Shown: positions 1 to 6,249, numbered from the stretch's first letter. The stretch is DNA of 9,693 bases from an uncultured Prevotella sp. (GCA_905210845.1 CAJLYG010000118.1:1-9693); one strand, 5' to 3'. Program-made: numbers and translations. The notes: generated by a model from the letters alone, not told the origin.

Positions 1-155
1 TTGGCCGATAGGCTGTAATGATCCTGCCGCATGGTCACCTGCAAGGCAGTCATGATAAAGGTCATGGGAATATACTGGGCGATGTACAGGCAGAAAAAGG
101 TCCCGATATTCATCGCCGTGAAATTCTTTTTCGTAGAGAGTTGCTCTTCCATCAT
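1..155 (-). CDS. MFS transporter, N-terminal fragment (possible siderophore permease)
   Basis: Only the first 51 codons are in the window; the gene continues past base 1. The peptide opens MMEEQLSTKKNF and then has a hydrophobic stretch at about residues 12-35 (MNIGTFFCLYIAQYIPM) that fits the first membrane helix of a major facilitator superfamily protein. The stop codon of the TonB receptor lies 4 nt upstream of the first ATG, so the two are surely co-transcribed. Either of two adjacent ATGs (155-153 or 152-150) could be the start. A single MFS protein directly behind a TonB receptor is the arrangement of the RhtX/FptX/YbtX siderophore permeases, which carry a ferri-siderophore or its iron across the inner membrane. 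That assignment is inference from context; with so little sequence the family itself is only probable. Confidence 0.6.
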   Translation of the reverse strand, partial: MMEEQLSTKKNFTAMNIGTFFCLYIAQYIPMTFIMTALQVTMRQDHYSLSA

Positions 156-159
156 GTTC

Positions 160-2223
160 TTAGAAATTAATGGCAAGTGATGTACCGAAGGTCAGAGGCT
201 TGCCGCGCTGTGCATAATTGCCTGTTGATGACTTGAAGCCGTATGTCATATACTCGGTATCCGTGAGGTTCTTCCCCCAGAGTTCCCACGTAAAGATGCC
301 TTTCGTTGCACTGACCTTGGCATTCAGCACTGCATAGAAATCCTGGCACACGGCATTGTCTTCTGCCCAATAGATTTTCCCTAAGCCGGTCAAGCCCATG
401 CTCAACACGAGCTTATCGAGCCAACCGTGGGGAAGGACGGTATAGCTGCCATTGATACCCAAGGTGTTCGAAGGTACCATCGGGAGCTTATTGCCTGTGT
501 AGTCGACATCCTCACTCTTCTTGTAGCTCAGGAAGCGCGCATAGGTATACCCGTAACTGACTTGGAAATCGAGTCCTTTCACAGGACGGCAGTTCAAGGA
601 TAGCTCAAACCCCTTGCTGTCCGTATGTCCAGAGTTCGTCGTCAGATTGCCTTCTCCCAGTACGGTCGTGGTAATCTGCATGTGGCGCCAGTCGATATAG
701 AAGAAATCTGCTTCTAAGGTCAGCAACTCTGGCAGAATATTCAAACGGGTGCCTACCTCATAATTCCAACTGTATTCCGGGTCATAATCACGATAGGTGT
801 CCGTAACGAAGGAGTTGTTGAACCCTCCGGGCTTGTAGCCACGTGTCACGTTCGCATAAAACAGGTTCTTCCCCGTTGTCAGATATTGCAAGGTAAACTT
901 CGGGGTGACCTGGAAGAAGTGGTCCTTGCTGACGAAGTCGGTCACATGCGTGAGGGTATTGGTCTTGAACACCAACTTGTCTCGATAATAGTCGATCTTA
1001 GCATGCTCATAGTCCACTCGCAAGCCTATGGTTGCCGACAGTCCTTTCCAGATATTGTAGGAGCTCTGATGGTAGAAGGCAAGAGTCTGGAGCGGTTCTT
1101 TAGAAGTAGTCGGTGTCGCATACCCTTTCGTGTTGACATTGTTCTGCGTGAACTTATGCGTATGGAATAACATCCCGAACACACCCGTCACCCATTGATA
1201 ACGACTCATGTGGTTCGATTTCAGCGTCAGTTCCTGAGAGAGCATGTTCTGATGGTAGTCATTGTCCACAAAGGACTTGTCCTCAGGGGTGAAGTCCTGG
1301 TCAATGCCCTGATGACTCTTGATGAACTGATAGGAAGTCTGGCTATTCAAGCTGAATCCCCTGCCATTGTATCGGACATTGAATCCATTGGTAGAGACCA
1401 ACCGGCGGAATACGCTGTATCTGTTATAGCTGATCTCAGCCAAGACGTCTTTCTCCGTATCATAAGGGGCATAAGGATAACCCCCTTGGTCGCTGTAGCT
1501 CAACGAACTGGTAAGTCGCAACTGCCAGTTCTGCGCGGGTCTCCAATAGAACCCGAGATAACCCTGCCCTTCGTCCATGTCATCTACTTTCTCGCCTAAG
1601 AAGGCATTCTTGAACATGCCGTCATTATGATGGTAAGTAGCAGAGGCGTGGACCCCGAACTGCTGGCTGATCTTGGTGAAAGTGGAAAACTGCGTGATCA
1701 CGTCGTTATATTTGCCATATCCTACCTTGATACGGGTCTTCTGATAGTCCAAAGGGTTATGGTTAAAGACGTTGATGATTCCTCCGATGGCATTTCTGCC
1801 AAAGAGGGTGCCTTGCGGACCGCGCAGGACTTCGACAGAAGCGATGTCGCTCAGGTCAATGTCAAAAGCCGATGGCTCGTTATAAGGCACGCCATCCACA
1901 TAGAAGCCTACCGCAGAGCCTTTGGTCTTGGCACCAATGCCACGGATATAGACAGGGGTACTCGACCGCGACCCATAATCCGGCATATAGAAATTAGGCA
2001 GGACAGCCGTCAATTCCTTTAAGCTTGTAATTTGCTGGTTCTGAATAAGTTTCTCATCTGCCGTTGACTTGGCAGTTGAAGTCAGGTTACGCTTGTTCAC
2101 TTTAAAGTCAGTAACCACGACTTCATCGATCTTCTCCGTCTTATAAATACTCGTGTCCGCAGGTTCAGGTACCACATCACCTAAGGTGACAACAGCCAAA
2201 ATCAGGGTATTCAAAAACATCAT
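160..2223 (-). CDS. TonB-dependent outer-membrane receptor, siderophore/metal-complex type
   Basis: A 687-aa beta-barrel receptor that would import a ligand through the outer membrane using TonB/ExbBD energy. A TonB-box-like segment (DEVVVTDF, residues 33-40) is followed by a plug domain at about 50-155 with VYIRGIG (91-97), YVDGVPYNEP (108-117) and the family hallmark VEVLRGPQGTLFGRNAIGG (130-148). The rest is barrel, ending in the C-terminal Phe required for outer-membrane insertion (SLAINF). It lacks the N-terminal carboxypeptidase-like domain of SusC proteins and has no SusD partner, so a glycan role is unlikely. Its size and RGIG plug motif resemble FyuA/FptA-like siderophore receptors, and the MFS gene behind it agrees; the ligand is unknown. 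An in-frame TAG sits directly before the first ATG, fixing the start at 2223 or 2220. The resulting leader has a hydrophobic core (LNTLILAVVTLG) but no Lys or Arg before it, which is unusual for a signal peptide. Confidence 0.9.
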   Translation of the reverse strand: MMFLNTLILAVVTLGDVVPEPADTSIYKTEKIDEVVVTDFKVNKRNLTSTAKSTADEKLIQNQQITSLKELTAVLPNFYMPDYGSRSSTPVYIRGIGAKTKGSAVGFYVDGVPYNEPSAFDIDLSDIASVEVLRGPQGTLFGRNAIGGIINVFNHNPLDYQKTRIKVGYGKYNDVITQFSTFTKISQQFGVHASATYHHNDGMFKNAFLGEKVDDMDEGQGYLGFYWRPAQNWQLRLTSSLSYSDQGGYPYAPYDTEKDVLAEISYNRYSVFRRLVSTNGFNVRYNGRGFSLNSQTSYQFIKSHQGIDQDFTPEDKSFVDNDYHQNMLSQELTLKSNHMSRYQWVTGVFGMLFHTHKFTQNNVNTKGYATPTTSKEPLQTLAFYHQSSYNIWKGLSATIGLRVDYEHAKIDYYRDKLVFKTNTLTHVTDFVSKDHFFQVTPKFTLQYLTTGKNLFYANVTRGYKPGGFNNSFVTDTYRDYDPEYSWNYEVGTRLNILPELLTLEADFFYIDWRHMQITTTVLGEGNLTTNSGHTDSKGFELSLNCRPVKGLDFQVSYGYTYARFLSYKKSEDVDYTGNKLPMVPSNTLGINGSYTVLPHGWLDKLVLSMGLTGLGKIYWAEDNAVCQDFYAVLNAKVSATKGIFTWELWGKNLTDTEYMTYGFKSSTGNYAQRGKPLTFGTSLAINF

Positions 2224-2249
2224 CTATTACGTCTTTTAATTCTTGTTTG

Positions 2250-2280
2250 CAAAAGTACGCAAAAGATAAGATCCCTACAA
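2250..2280 (-). promoter_or_regulatory. Bacteroidetes-type promoter of the TonB receptor
   Basis: On the minus strand TACTTTTG (2257-2250) matches the Bacteroidetes -7 consensus TAnnTTTG exactly. A TTG (2280-2278), 20 nt upstream, can serve as the -33 element. The receptor ATG lies 26 nt downstream, leaving a short leader with no room for a riboswitch. No regulator site (for example a Fur-like box) could be recognised. Confidence 0.6.
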
Positions 2281-2378
2281 TCCCTATTTATAAGGAAAAA
2301 AGCGAGCCATGACCCTAGAAGTCGCAAGAATACCAAATAGAATCAAGCAAGGAATAGGAAAGGGAAAAGCTAAAACCG

Positions 2379-2408
2379 AAAAAGCCCCACACTTTCACAT
2401 GTGGGGCT
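2379..2408 (-). terminator. Intrinsic terminator, minus strand, without an obvious gene
   Basis: A perfect 9-bp GC-rich inverted repeat, AGCCCCACA (2383-2391) and TGTGGGGCT (2400-2408) with an 8-nt loop, is followed on the minus strand by TTTTTCGGTTTT. The plus-strand side has no T-run, so it works for minus-strand transcripts. No minus-strand gene ends here. It must terminate either a small RNA started between this point and about 2680, or an extended leader of the TonB receptor (attenuation). Confidence 0.7.
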
Positions 2409-2649
2409 GCGATGCTTTATTGCCACTAAAAGCCATCTATTTCATGTGCCCATGCCGATAAATATCTAACGGATGAGCGACATGTTGTCGTGCTATGAAT
2501 TATGTCCGGAACCCACAATCTGATTCATATCTTGCAAATATCTGAATTCTTGAGGGATTTATAGCTATACGATTAGGAACAATATTTGTCTTTTCAGGAA
2601 CTATTCTATATTTTTTAACTTTCAATGACTCATTCCCATATCTTTTTCT
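2409..2649. other. Gene-free stretch between divergent TonB receptor and EamA permease
   Basis: No convincing coding frame lies here. A small perfect hairpin CGACA-TGT-TGTCG occurs at 2478-2490. On the minus strand GATATTTG (2542-2535) is one mismatch from TAnnTTTG and is the best candidate start for a transcript that would end at the terminator at 2379-2408, giving an RNA of roughly 150 nt. There is no -33 match, so this remains a suggestion. Confidence 0.3.
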
Positions 2650-2657
2650 TACTTTTG
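2650..2657 (+). promoter_or_regulatory. -7 promoter element of the EamA permease gene
   Basis: TACTTTTG matches the Bacteroidetes -7 consensus exactly, 23 nt before the ATG at 2681. The ten bases TACTTTTGCA are identical to those in the TonB receptor promoter on the other strand. A -33 TTG at the expected distance was not found. Confidence 0.5.
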
Positions 2658-2680
2658 CATTCGATAATAAAAGATCACAG

Positions 2681-3604
2681 ATGATGAAGGATAACCAACG
2701 CCCGCTACGGGCTCATCTTAGTATGTTTACTGCCGAATTGTTCTGGGGACTGATGTCTCCTTTGGGCAAGGATGCCATGACCCATGGCATTGATGGCATC
2801 GATATGGTCTCTTTCCGTGTCCTGGGGGCTGCCCTACTCTTTTGGACAGCGTCCTTGTTCACCCGGAAGGTGCACGTGCCCAAACGGGACATCATGTTCT
2901 TTGCCGGAGCGGCTGTATTAGGAATTGTCACCAACCAATGCCTGTTTACCATCGGACTGAGCATCACCTCTCCCATCAATGCCAGCATTGTCACTACCTC
3001 GATGCCGATCTTTGCCATGATCCTGTCATTCTTGATCCTAAAAGAGCCCGTCACTTGGAAGAAAGCCGGTGGCGTATTGATCGGTTGCATGGGGGCTGTC
3101 ATCCTGATCCTGACCAGTGCGTCTGCAGCCAATGCAAAGGTGGGCAATATCTGGGGCGACATGATGTGCCTGTTGGCGCAACTTTCCTTTGCCTTGTATC
3201 TTGCCCTTTTCAATCCTCTGGTCCGCCGTTATGACGTAATCACCGTCAACAAATGGATGTTCCTGTGGGCTTCTATCCTGATTCTTCCCTTCTCCACGGG
3301 ACATGTGATGCAAATTGCATGGTCAAGCGTGCCTGTGCGCACATGGATGGAGACCGGGTATGTGATCCTTTTCGGTACCTTCCTGAGCTATCTGCTCAGC
3401 ATCGTGGGGCAACGTACCTTGCGCCCTACCGTTGTCAGCGTATATAACAATGTGCAACCCATCGTGGCCGTCACAATCTCTGTTTTGGCAGGGATCAGCA
3501 TCTTTACCTTCCCGCAAGGGCTTGCCATCATCTTAGTCTTCGCTGGCGTATGGTTGGTCACCAAGTCGAAGAGCAAGCGCGACATGGAAAAGGGCATAAA
3601 ATAA
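2681..3604 (+). CDS. EamA/DMT-family inner-membrane permease
   Basis: A 307-aa polytopic membrane protein of the drug/metabolite transporter superfamily. It has the expected two tandem EamA repeats, about residues 10-145 and 155-300, giving some ten hydrophobic helices. The first repeat opens with ELFWGLMSPLGKDAM and closes with the typical EPVTWKKAGGVLIGCMGAV; the second ends in a helix and a basic tail (KSKSKRDMEKG). Length is normal for the family. Members export or import small metabolites such as amino acids or purines, and the sequence gives no clue to the substrate. Two adjacent ATGs (2681, 2684) follow a promoter 23 nt away; there is no Shine-Dalgarno sequence, which is common in this phylum. 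It appears to be transcribed alone, since the next gene has its own promoter 126 nt on. Confidence 0.9.
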   Translation: MMKDNQRPLRAHLSMFTAELFWGLMSPLGKDAMTHGIDGIDMVSFRVLGAALLFWTASLFTRKVHVPKRDIMFFAGAAVLGIVTNQCLFTIGLSITSPINASIVTTSMPIFAMILSFLILKEPVTWKKAGGVLIGCMGAVILILTSASAANAKVGNIWGDMMCLLAQLSFALYLALFNPLVRRYDVITVNKWMFLWASILILPFSTGHVMQIAWSSVPVRTWMETGYVILFGTFLSYLLSIVGQRTLRPTVVSVYNNVQPIVAVTISVLAGISIFTFPQGLAIILVFAGVWLVTKSKSKRDMEKGIK

Positions 3605-3659
3605 TGGGAAAGATTTATGAGATTATGGCGAAACTGCATTTTATGGTTTGAAGATGCCC

Positions 3660-3710
3660 GTGATGCCAAAAGAAAGATTATCTTTGCAGTGTGATTGCCA
3701 AAAGCATCAC
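3660..3710. repeat. Inverted and direct repeats around the HMA gene promoter (possible operator)
   Basis: GTGATGC (3660-3666) is repeated inverted as GCATCAC (3704-3710), and the near-copies TGATGCCAAAAG (3661-3672) and TGATTGCCAAAAG (3692-3704) are direct repeats. The right-hand copy forms a 20-bp imperfect palindrome (3691-3710). The -7 element at 3679-3686 lies between the copies, a geometry that suits a repressor binding over the promoter and start of transcription. No cognate regulator is encoded in the window. Confidence 0.4.
3679..3686 (+). promoter_or_regulatory. -7 promoter element of the HMA-protein gene
   Basis: TATCTTTG matches the Bacteroidetes consensus TAnnTTTG exactly and lies 44 nt before the ATG. 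A -33 element at the usual spacing was not found (the nearest TTTG, 3647-3650, is 28 nt away), which could mean reliance on an activator. Confidence 0.5.
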
Positions 3711-3730
3711 ATCACTAAATCAAGGAAATA

Positions 3731-3940
3731 ATGACAAACAAGACTTTTCAAGTAAATGGAATGAAATGCGTGCATTGCAAGGCACGCGTAGAGAATGTGC
3801 TCCAAGCATTGGATGGCGTGTCCAAGGCTGAAGCCAGTGTTGAGAACAAGAACGTATGCATAGAGTACGACGAGACGAAGACGGATGAGGCTGCCTTTAA
3901 GAAGGCAGTTGAAGATGCCGGTTATACCTTCGGTGCGTAA
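3731..3940 (+). CDS. Heavy-metal-associated (HMA) domain protein, CopZ-like
   Basis: A complete 69-aa stand-alone HMA domain. The metal-binding loop is GMKCVHC, with Cys13 and Cys16, the CxxC pair that binds Cu(I) in CopZ/Atx1-type chaperones; the family normally has GMTCxxC. The remainder follows the ferredoxin-like fold pattern: hydrophobic strand TFQVNGM, helix with LQALDGVSKAEAS, strand NVCIEYDE, helix AAFKKAVEDAGY, ending in YTFGA. It would bind a soft metal ion, most likely copper, in the cytoplasm. No P-type ATPase partner is in the window. AAGGA at 3722-3726 is a reasonable ribosome binding site, 4 nt from the ATG. The broken SDR begins 19-31 nt downstream and is probably on the same transcript. 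Mercury, zinc or a purely structural role cannot be excluded. Confidence 0.88.
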   Translation: MTNKTFQVNGMKCVHCKARVENVLQALDGVSKAEASVENKNVCIEYDETKTDEAAFKKAVEDAGYTFGA

Positions 3941-3971
3941 ATACGGTCAACGTCAACAAATGGATTCGCTT

Positions 3972-4467
3972 ATGGCAAAAGTATTAGTGACAGGTGCCAA
4001 CAAAGGCATCGGATATGGAATCAGCAAGTTTTTGGGCGGTAGCCAGTTACGACTCAAACATCCAAGATGTCATCGATACCATACAGGTCAACTATATCGG
4101 GACCTTCCTCCTGACCCAACTGTTGCTTCCCTTATTGGCTGAGAACAACGGGCGTATCGTCAATATCACGGTTCCTTCCGAGGTCAGTCCTTACTGGCAT
4201 CCCATGGCTTATGTTGCAAGCAAGTGCGCCCAAAATGCGATGACGAGCATCATGGCGATGGAATTGGAAAAGAAAAAGGTACCCGTTGAGATCTTCGATA
4301 TCCACCCTGGTGCGACGACAACCGACCTGAACCATCATTATACAGGACCAGGGTCGCATTCTGTCGATGTCGTCGGTGAGAAAGTGGCAGCTGTCATCAA
4401 TGATGGGAAAAGCCACCAAGGGGAGTTTATCGAACTCTATCCTATCGTCGACGAAGGCAGGGAATAA
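3972..4467 (+). pseudogene. Short-chain dehydrogenase/reductase with internal deletion and frameshift
   Basis: Two out-of-frame pieces of one SDR gene. The first begins MAKVLVTGANKGIGYGISKF and carries the NAD(P)-binding TGxxxGIG motif, but breaks off near 4032-4041. The second resumes in another frame at VASYDSNIQDVIDTIQVNYIG and continues to the stop at 4467, including catalytic YVASK and the end of the family (EFIELYPIVDEGRE). Together they give about 165 residues against about 240 for carbonyl-reductase-like SDRs, so some 75-80 residues are missing, including the NNAG segment of the cofactor/active site. Neither piece can be an active enzyme. An alternative ATG at 3960 would add MDSL. Downstream of the scar the frame is intact with no further damage, so the deletion is recent or is an assembly error. 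It lies directly behind the HMA gene, probably in one transcription unit. Confidence 0.85.
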
Positions 4468-4485
4468 GGGACTATCGATAGGTAT

Positions 4486-4522
4486 AAAAAAATAAGTCCG
4501 AATCTCGCGACCCAGACCTATT
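4486..4522 (-). terminator. Strong intrinsic terminator of a putative small RNA, minus strand
   Basis: On the minus strand AATAGGTCTGGGTC (4522-4509) pairs over 14 bp, with four G-T wobbles, to GATTCGGACTTATT (4504-4491). The loop is GCGA, a GNRA tetraloop. The T-run (4492-4486) follows directly. The plus strand has no T-run after the stem, so it faces the minus strand. Confidence 0.7.
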
Positions 4523-4546
4523 CCTTACAAAACTAAATTAACCACT

Positions 4547-4581
4547 AAAAAAAATATTGTATAGACCGTGCGCTCCGGTCT
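4547..4581 (-). terminator. First hairpin with U-run inside the putative small RNA
   Basis: AGACCG and CGGTCT (4563-4568 / 4576-4581) form a 6-bp stem with a 7-nt loop. An A-run at 4547-4554, seen as eight Ts on the minus strand, follows after 8 nt. The gap to the U-run is longer than in a classic terminator. It may end the rSAM/lipoprotein transcript weakly, or be an internal stem of the small RNA. Confidence 0.4.
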
Positions 4582-4602
4582 CTCAAACCTTATTATTCTT
4601 TG

Positions 4603-4634
4603 CAAAGATAATGCTTATTGTTGACACTTCCAAA
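4603..4634 (-). promoter_or_regulatory. Bacteroidetes-type promoter, minus strand, no gene downstream
   Basis: TTTG (4634-4631), 20 nt, then TATCTTTG (4610-4603): both elements match the Bacteroidetes -33/-7 consensus at normal spacing, the best promoter match in the window. There is no minus-strand gene downstream of it before the SDR, which is on the other strand. It is assigned to the putative small RNA. Confidence 0.55.
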
Positions 4635-4657
4635 TATTTTTGAAGGAATTTTAAACA

Positions 4658-5782
4658 TTATTTCCTGCTTTTCTCCATCCTTTGGTCTGCTTCCTCTTGG
4701 CGCTCTCCTTCCTCCATCCTTTTTAGATGGCAGAAGAGAAGCTTTCCATTCCCATCCCGGAGGTGCATTCCTCCCCCACGGCAATAACGGAAATACTTGC
4801 AGGATGCGCACTCGTCCCTTTTCATCCAATCCCGGTTTCGGTACACTGCATACCGGTTTTCCCAGGCATCCATGAAATCATCTTGATAGATATTTCCCTG
4901 ATGATAGTCAGCTCGGATGCTGGGGCAAGCAGAGATAGCACCATCCGCCAACACCGACCCGACGATCACGCCTGCCTGACAAGAGAACAAGCGGTCGCGA
5001 ACCTCCCCTTCTGCATTACCGAGGAATCCCTCACAACCATAATCGACGTGGATTCTGCCTTCCTCCCGCGTTCTCTTGATATAGTCGAACAGTCCCCGAA
5101 ATTCCTCCGAGGTGAGCTTCATCATGGGATCCTTGGCTGCCCGCCCCACGGGGAAGACTGAGAAAAGTCGCCATCGTTTCACGCCTTTCTGGATCAGAAA
5201 TTCCTTGATGTCGTCTAAATGATGGTAATTGCGATGGGTGGCACAGGTCACGATGTCGAAGAGGAATCCTGGCGTAGCGACTAACATGTCTATGGCTTGG
5301 CTCACCATCCGGAAGCTATGGTCGTTACCTCGCATCCAGTTATGATCGGTTTCCAGTCCATCCAAGCTGATGGTCATCGAGCGGATGCCCGCGTTCATAA
5401 GCCGGACATAACGCTGGGGCGTAAGATGCAGGGCATTGGTCACCATTCCCCACGGGAATCCTTTCGCTGTGATCGCCGCGCCACAGTCCTCGATATCCTG
5501 TCGCATCAGGGGTTCCCCTCCCGTAATGATCACGAACACCTGATGGGGATCGGTCTTGCGCGCGATGCCATCAAGAACTCTTAGGAAGTCATCCTTCGGC
5601 ATATCCTTCGTTGCCGGTTGCATCTTGCAATCGCTCCCACAATGGCGGCATTTCAGGTCGCATCGCAACGTACATTCCCAAAACAGTTGACGTAATGGAT
5701 GTTCGCGCCGCTGCAAATCCTGTTTCTGGCGCCATAGTTCCAAGGCTACCTTCTTTTTCAGTGTGAGCGGTGTGACTTTCAT
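4658..5782 (-). CDS. Radical SAM/SPASM enzyme of the rSAM/lipoprotein system
   Basis: A 374-aa radical SAM enzyme. The iron-sulfur motif CDLKCRHC gives Cys41, Cys45 and Cys48 for the SAM-binding 4Fe-4S cluster, flanked by extra Cys37 and Cys52. ITGGEP (86-91) is the SAM-contacting GGE motif. A C-terminal SPASM-type region carries Cys268, Cys286, Cys325, Cys328, Cys334 and Cys351, expected to hold one or two auxiliary clusters, as in peptide-modifying enzymes. Its ATG overlaps the stop codon of the lipoprotein gene (ATGA, 5782-5779), so translation is coupled. The pair matches, from memory, the TIGR04133 (enzyme) and TIGR04134 (lipoprotein) families. By analogy it would modify the lipoprotein precursor in the cytoplasm before export; the chemistry is unknown. 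The last 20 or so residues are highly charged. Confidence 0.9.
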   Translation of the reverse strand: MKVTPLTLKKKVALELWRQKQDLQRREHPLRQLFWECTLRCDLKCRHCGSDCKMQPATKDMPKDDFLRVLDGIARKTDPHQVFVIITGGEPLMRQDIEDCGAAITAKGFPWGMVTNALHLTPQRYVRLMNAGIRSMTISLDGLETDHNWMRGNDHSFRMVSQAIDMLVATPGFLFDIVTCATHRNYHHLDDIKEFLIQKGVKRWRLFSVFPVGRAAKDPMMKLTSEEFRGLFDYIKRTREEGRIHVDYGCEGFLGNAEGEVRDRLFSCQAGVIVGSVLADGAISACPSIRADYHQGNIYQDDFMDAWENRYAVYRNRDWMKRDECASCKYFRYCRGGGMHLRDGNGKLLFCHLKRMEEGERQEEADQRMEKSRK

Positions 5783-6249
5783 TTCTTCTTCAATTTGACA
5801 TTGGCATTGATCTCATAGTCACCCCTATCCCAATTGCCATTCCCATTCGAAATTTTCTTAGGCGTGAGGGCTGAGACATTGACTGTATCCGACTGGAATT
5901 CCCCGCCATTCTTCTCACCATCCACGTCTTCCACGATGAGCTTGACTCCTTTGAATTGCAATACTCCCTGATTGATCTTCATGAGATAACTACCTTGACT
6001 ATCGGTCTGAGTAGAGTCAATAGGCTCATAGGGATTGCGTTCTGTTTCCACTTTCAGGGTGACCTTGATGCCTTGAAGGGCAGCCCCGTTCTCATCGGTT
6101 ATAGTTCCCTTCATTTCATACCGAGCTGTCGGAACGCCATATTCCACAGGGGTTCCATACTCATCAGGTCCGTCGGAGCAACTATATCCTAAAAAGGCTA
6201 AGATCGCACCGAGCAACGCATTGTACCAACGATAAAATCTGATTTTCAT
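5779..6249 (-). CDS. Putative surface lipoprotein, partner of the radical SAM enzyme
   Basis: A 156-aa lipoprotein. The start at 6249 (MKIRFYRWYN) was preferred to an in-frame ATG at 6285 because it gives a proper signal: basic n-region, hydrophobic core LLGAILAFL, then LGYSC with Cys24 as the lipidated residue. The acidic stretch after the cysteine (SDGPDEYG) resembles the lipoprotein export signal that sends Bacteroidetes lipoproteins to the cell surface. Residues about 42-115 look like one carboxypeptidase regulatory-like (Ig-fold) domain: YEMKGTITDENGAALQGIKV, then TDSQGSYLMKI. The tail contains a Gly/Asn/Asp/Trp patch (SNGNGNWDRGDYEI) and ends in LKKK. There are no cysteines besides Cys24. 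It overlaps the radical SAM gene by 4 nt and is its likely substrate. The role is unknown. Confidence 0.85.
   Translation of the reverse strand: MKIRFYRWYNALLGAILAFLGYSCSDGPDEYGTPVEYGVPTARYEMKGTITDENGAALQGIKVTLKVETERNPYEPIDSTQTDSQGSYLMKINQGVLQFKGVKLIVEDVDGEKNGGEFQSDTVNVSALTPKKISNGNGNWDRGDYEINANVKLKKK

Larger units (their letters stand above)
4486..4596 (-). ncRNA. Putative small RNA of about 110 nt, orphan transcription unit
   Basis: A near-ideal Bacteroidetes promoter (4634-4603) predicts a start near 4596. Transcription would run through a first hairpin (4581-4563), an eight-base U-run (4554-4547) and end at the GNRA-loop terminator at 4522-4486. No start codon with a plausible frame lies between, and the next minus-strand gene is outside the unit, so the product would be an RNA. 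A 3'-UTR-derived RNA is also possible, because the promoter begins 26 nt after the radical SAM stop codon. No known RNA family was recognised. The start site and function are inference; the promoter and hairpins are visible. Confidence 0.5.

Noticed and set aside
2224..2680. Riboswitch (cobalamin, TPP or SAM) upstream of the TonB receptor.
   Set aside because: None of the conserved core sequences was found, and the receptor promoter lies only about 26 nt before its ATG.
2500..2713. Minus-strand frame open for about 70 codons, ending at TAA 2502-2500 (…ARYESDCGFRT).
   Set aside because: It has no ATG or GTG; the only start is a TTG at 2625-2623 giving 41 residues. It runs antisense into the EamA gene and promoter, and nothing in the peptide was recognised.
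2712..3213. Long minus-strand open frame antisense to the EamA permease (166 codons).
   Set aside because: It is a shadow of the permease gene; its peptide has no plausible fold or promoter, while the plus-strand frame gives a full ten-helix transporter.
4469..4490. CTATCGATAG palindrome (4472-4481) followed by an A-rich run, considered as a plus-strand terminator for the SDR.
   Set aside because: A perfect palindrome with no loop makes a poor hairpin, and the run after it is A, not T, on the plus strand. The As are the T-run of the minus-strand terminator.
4598..4607. CTTTGCAAAG palindrome as a regulator site.
   Set aside because: It overlaps the -7 element TATCTTTG and is explained by that; ten bases alone do not support an operator.
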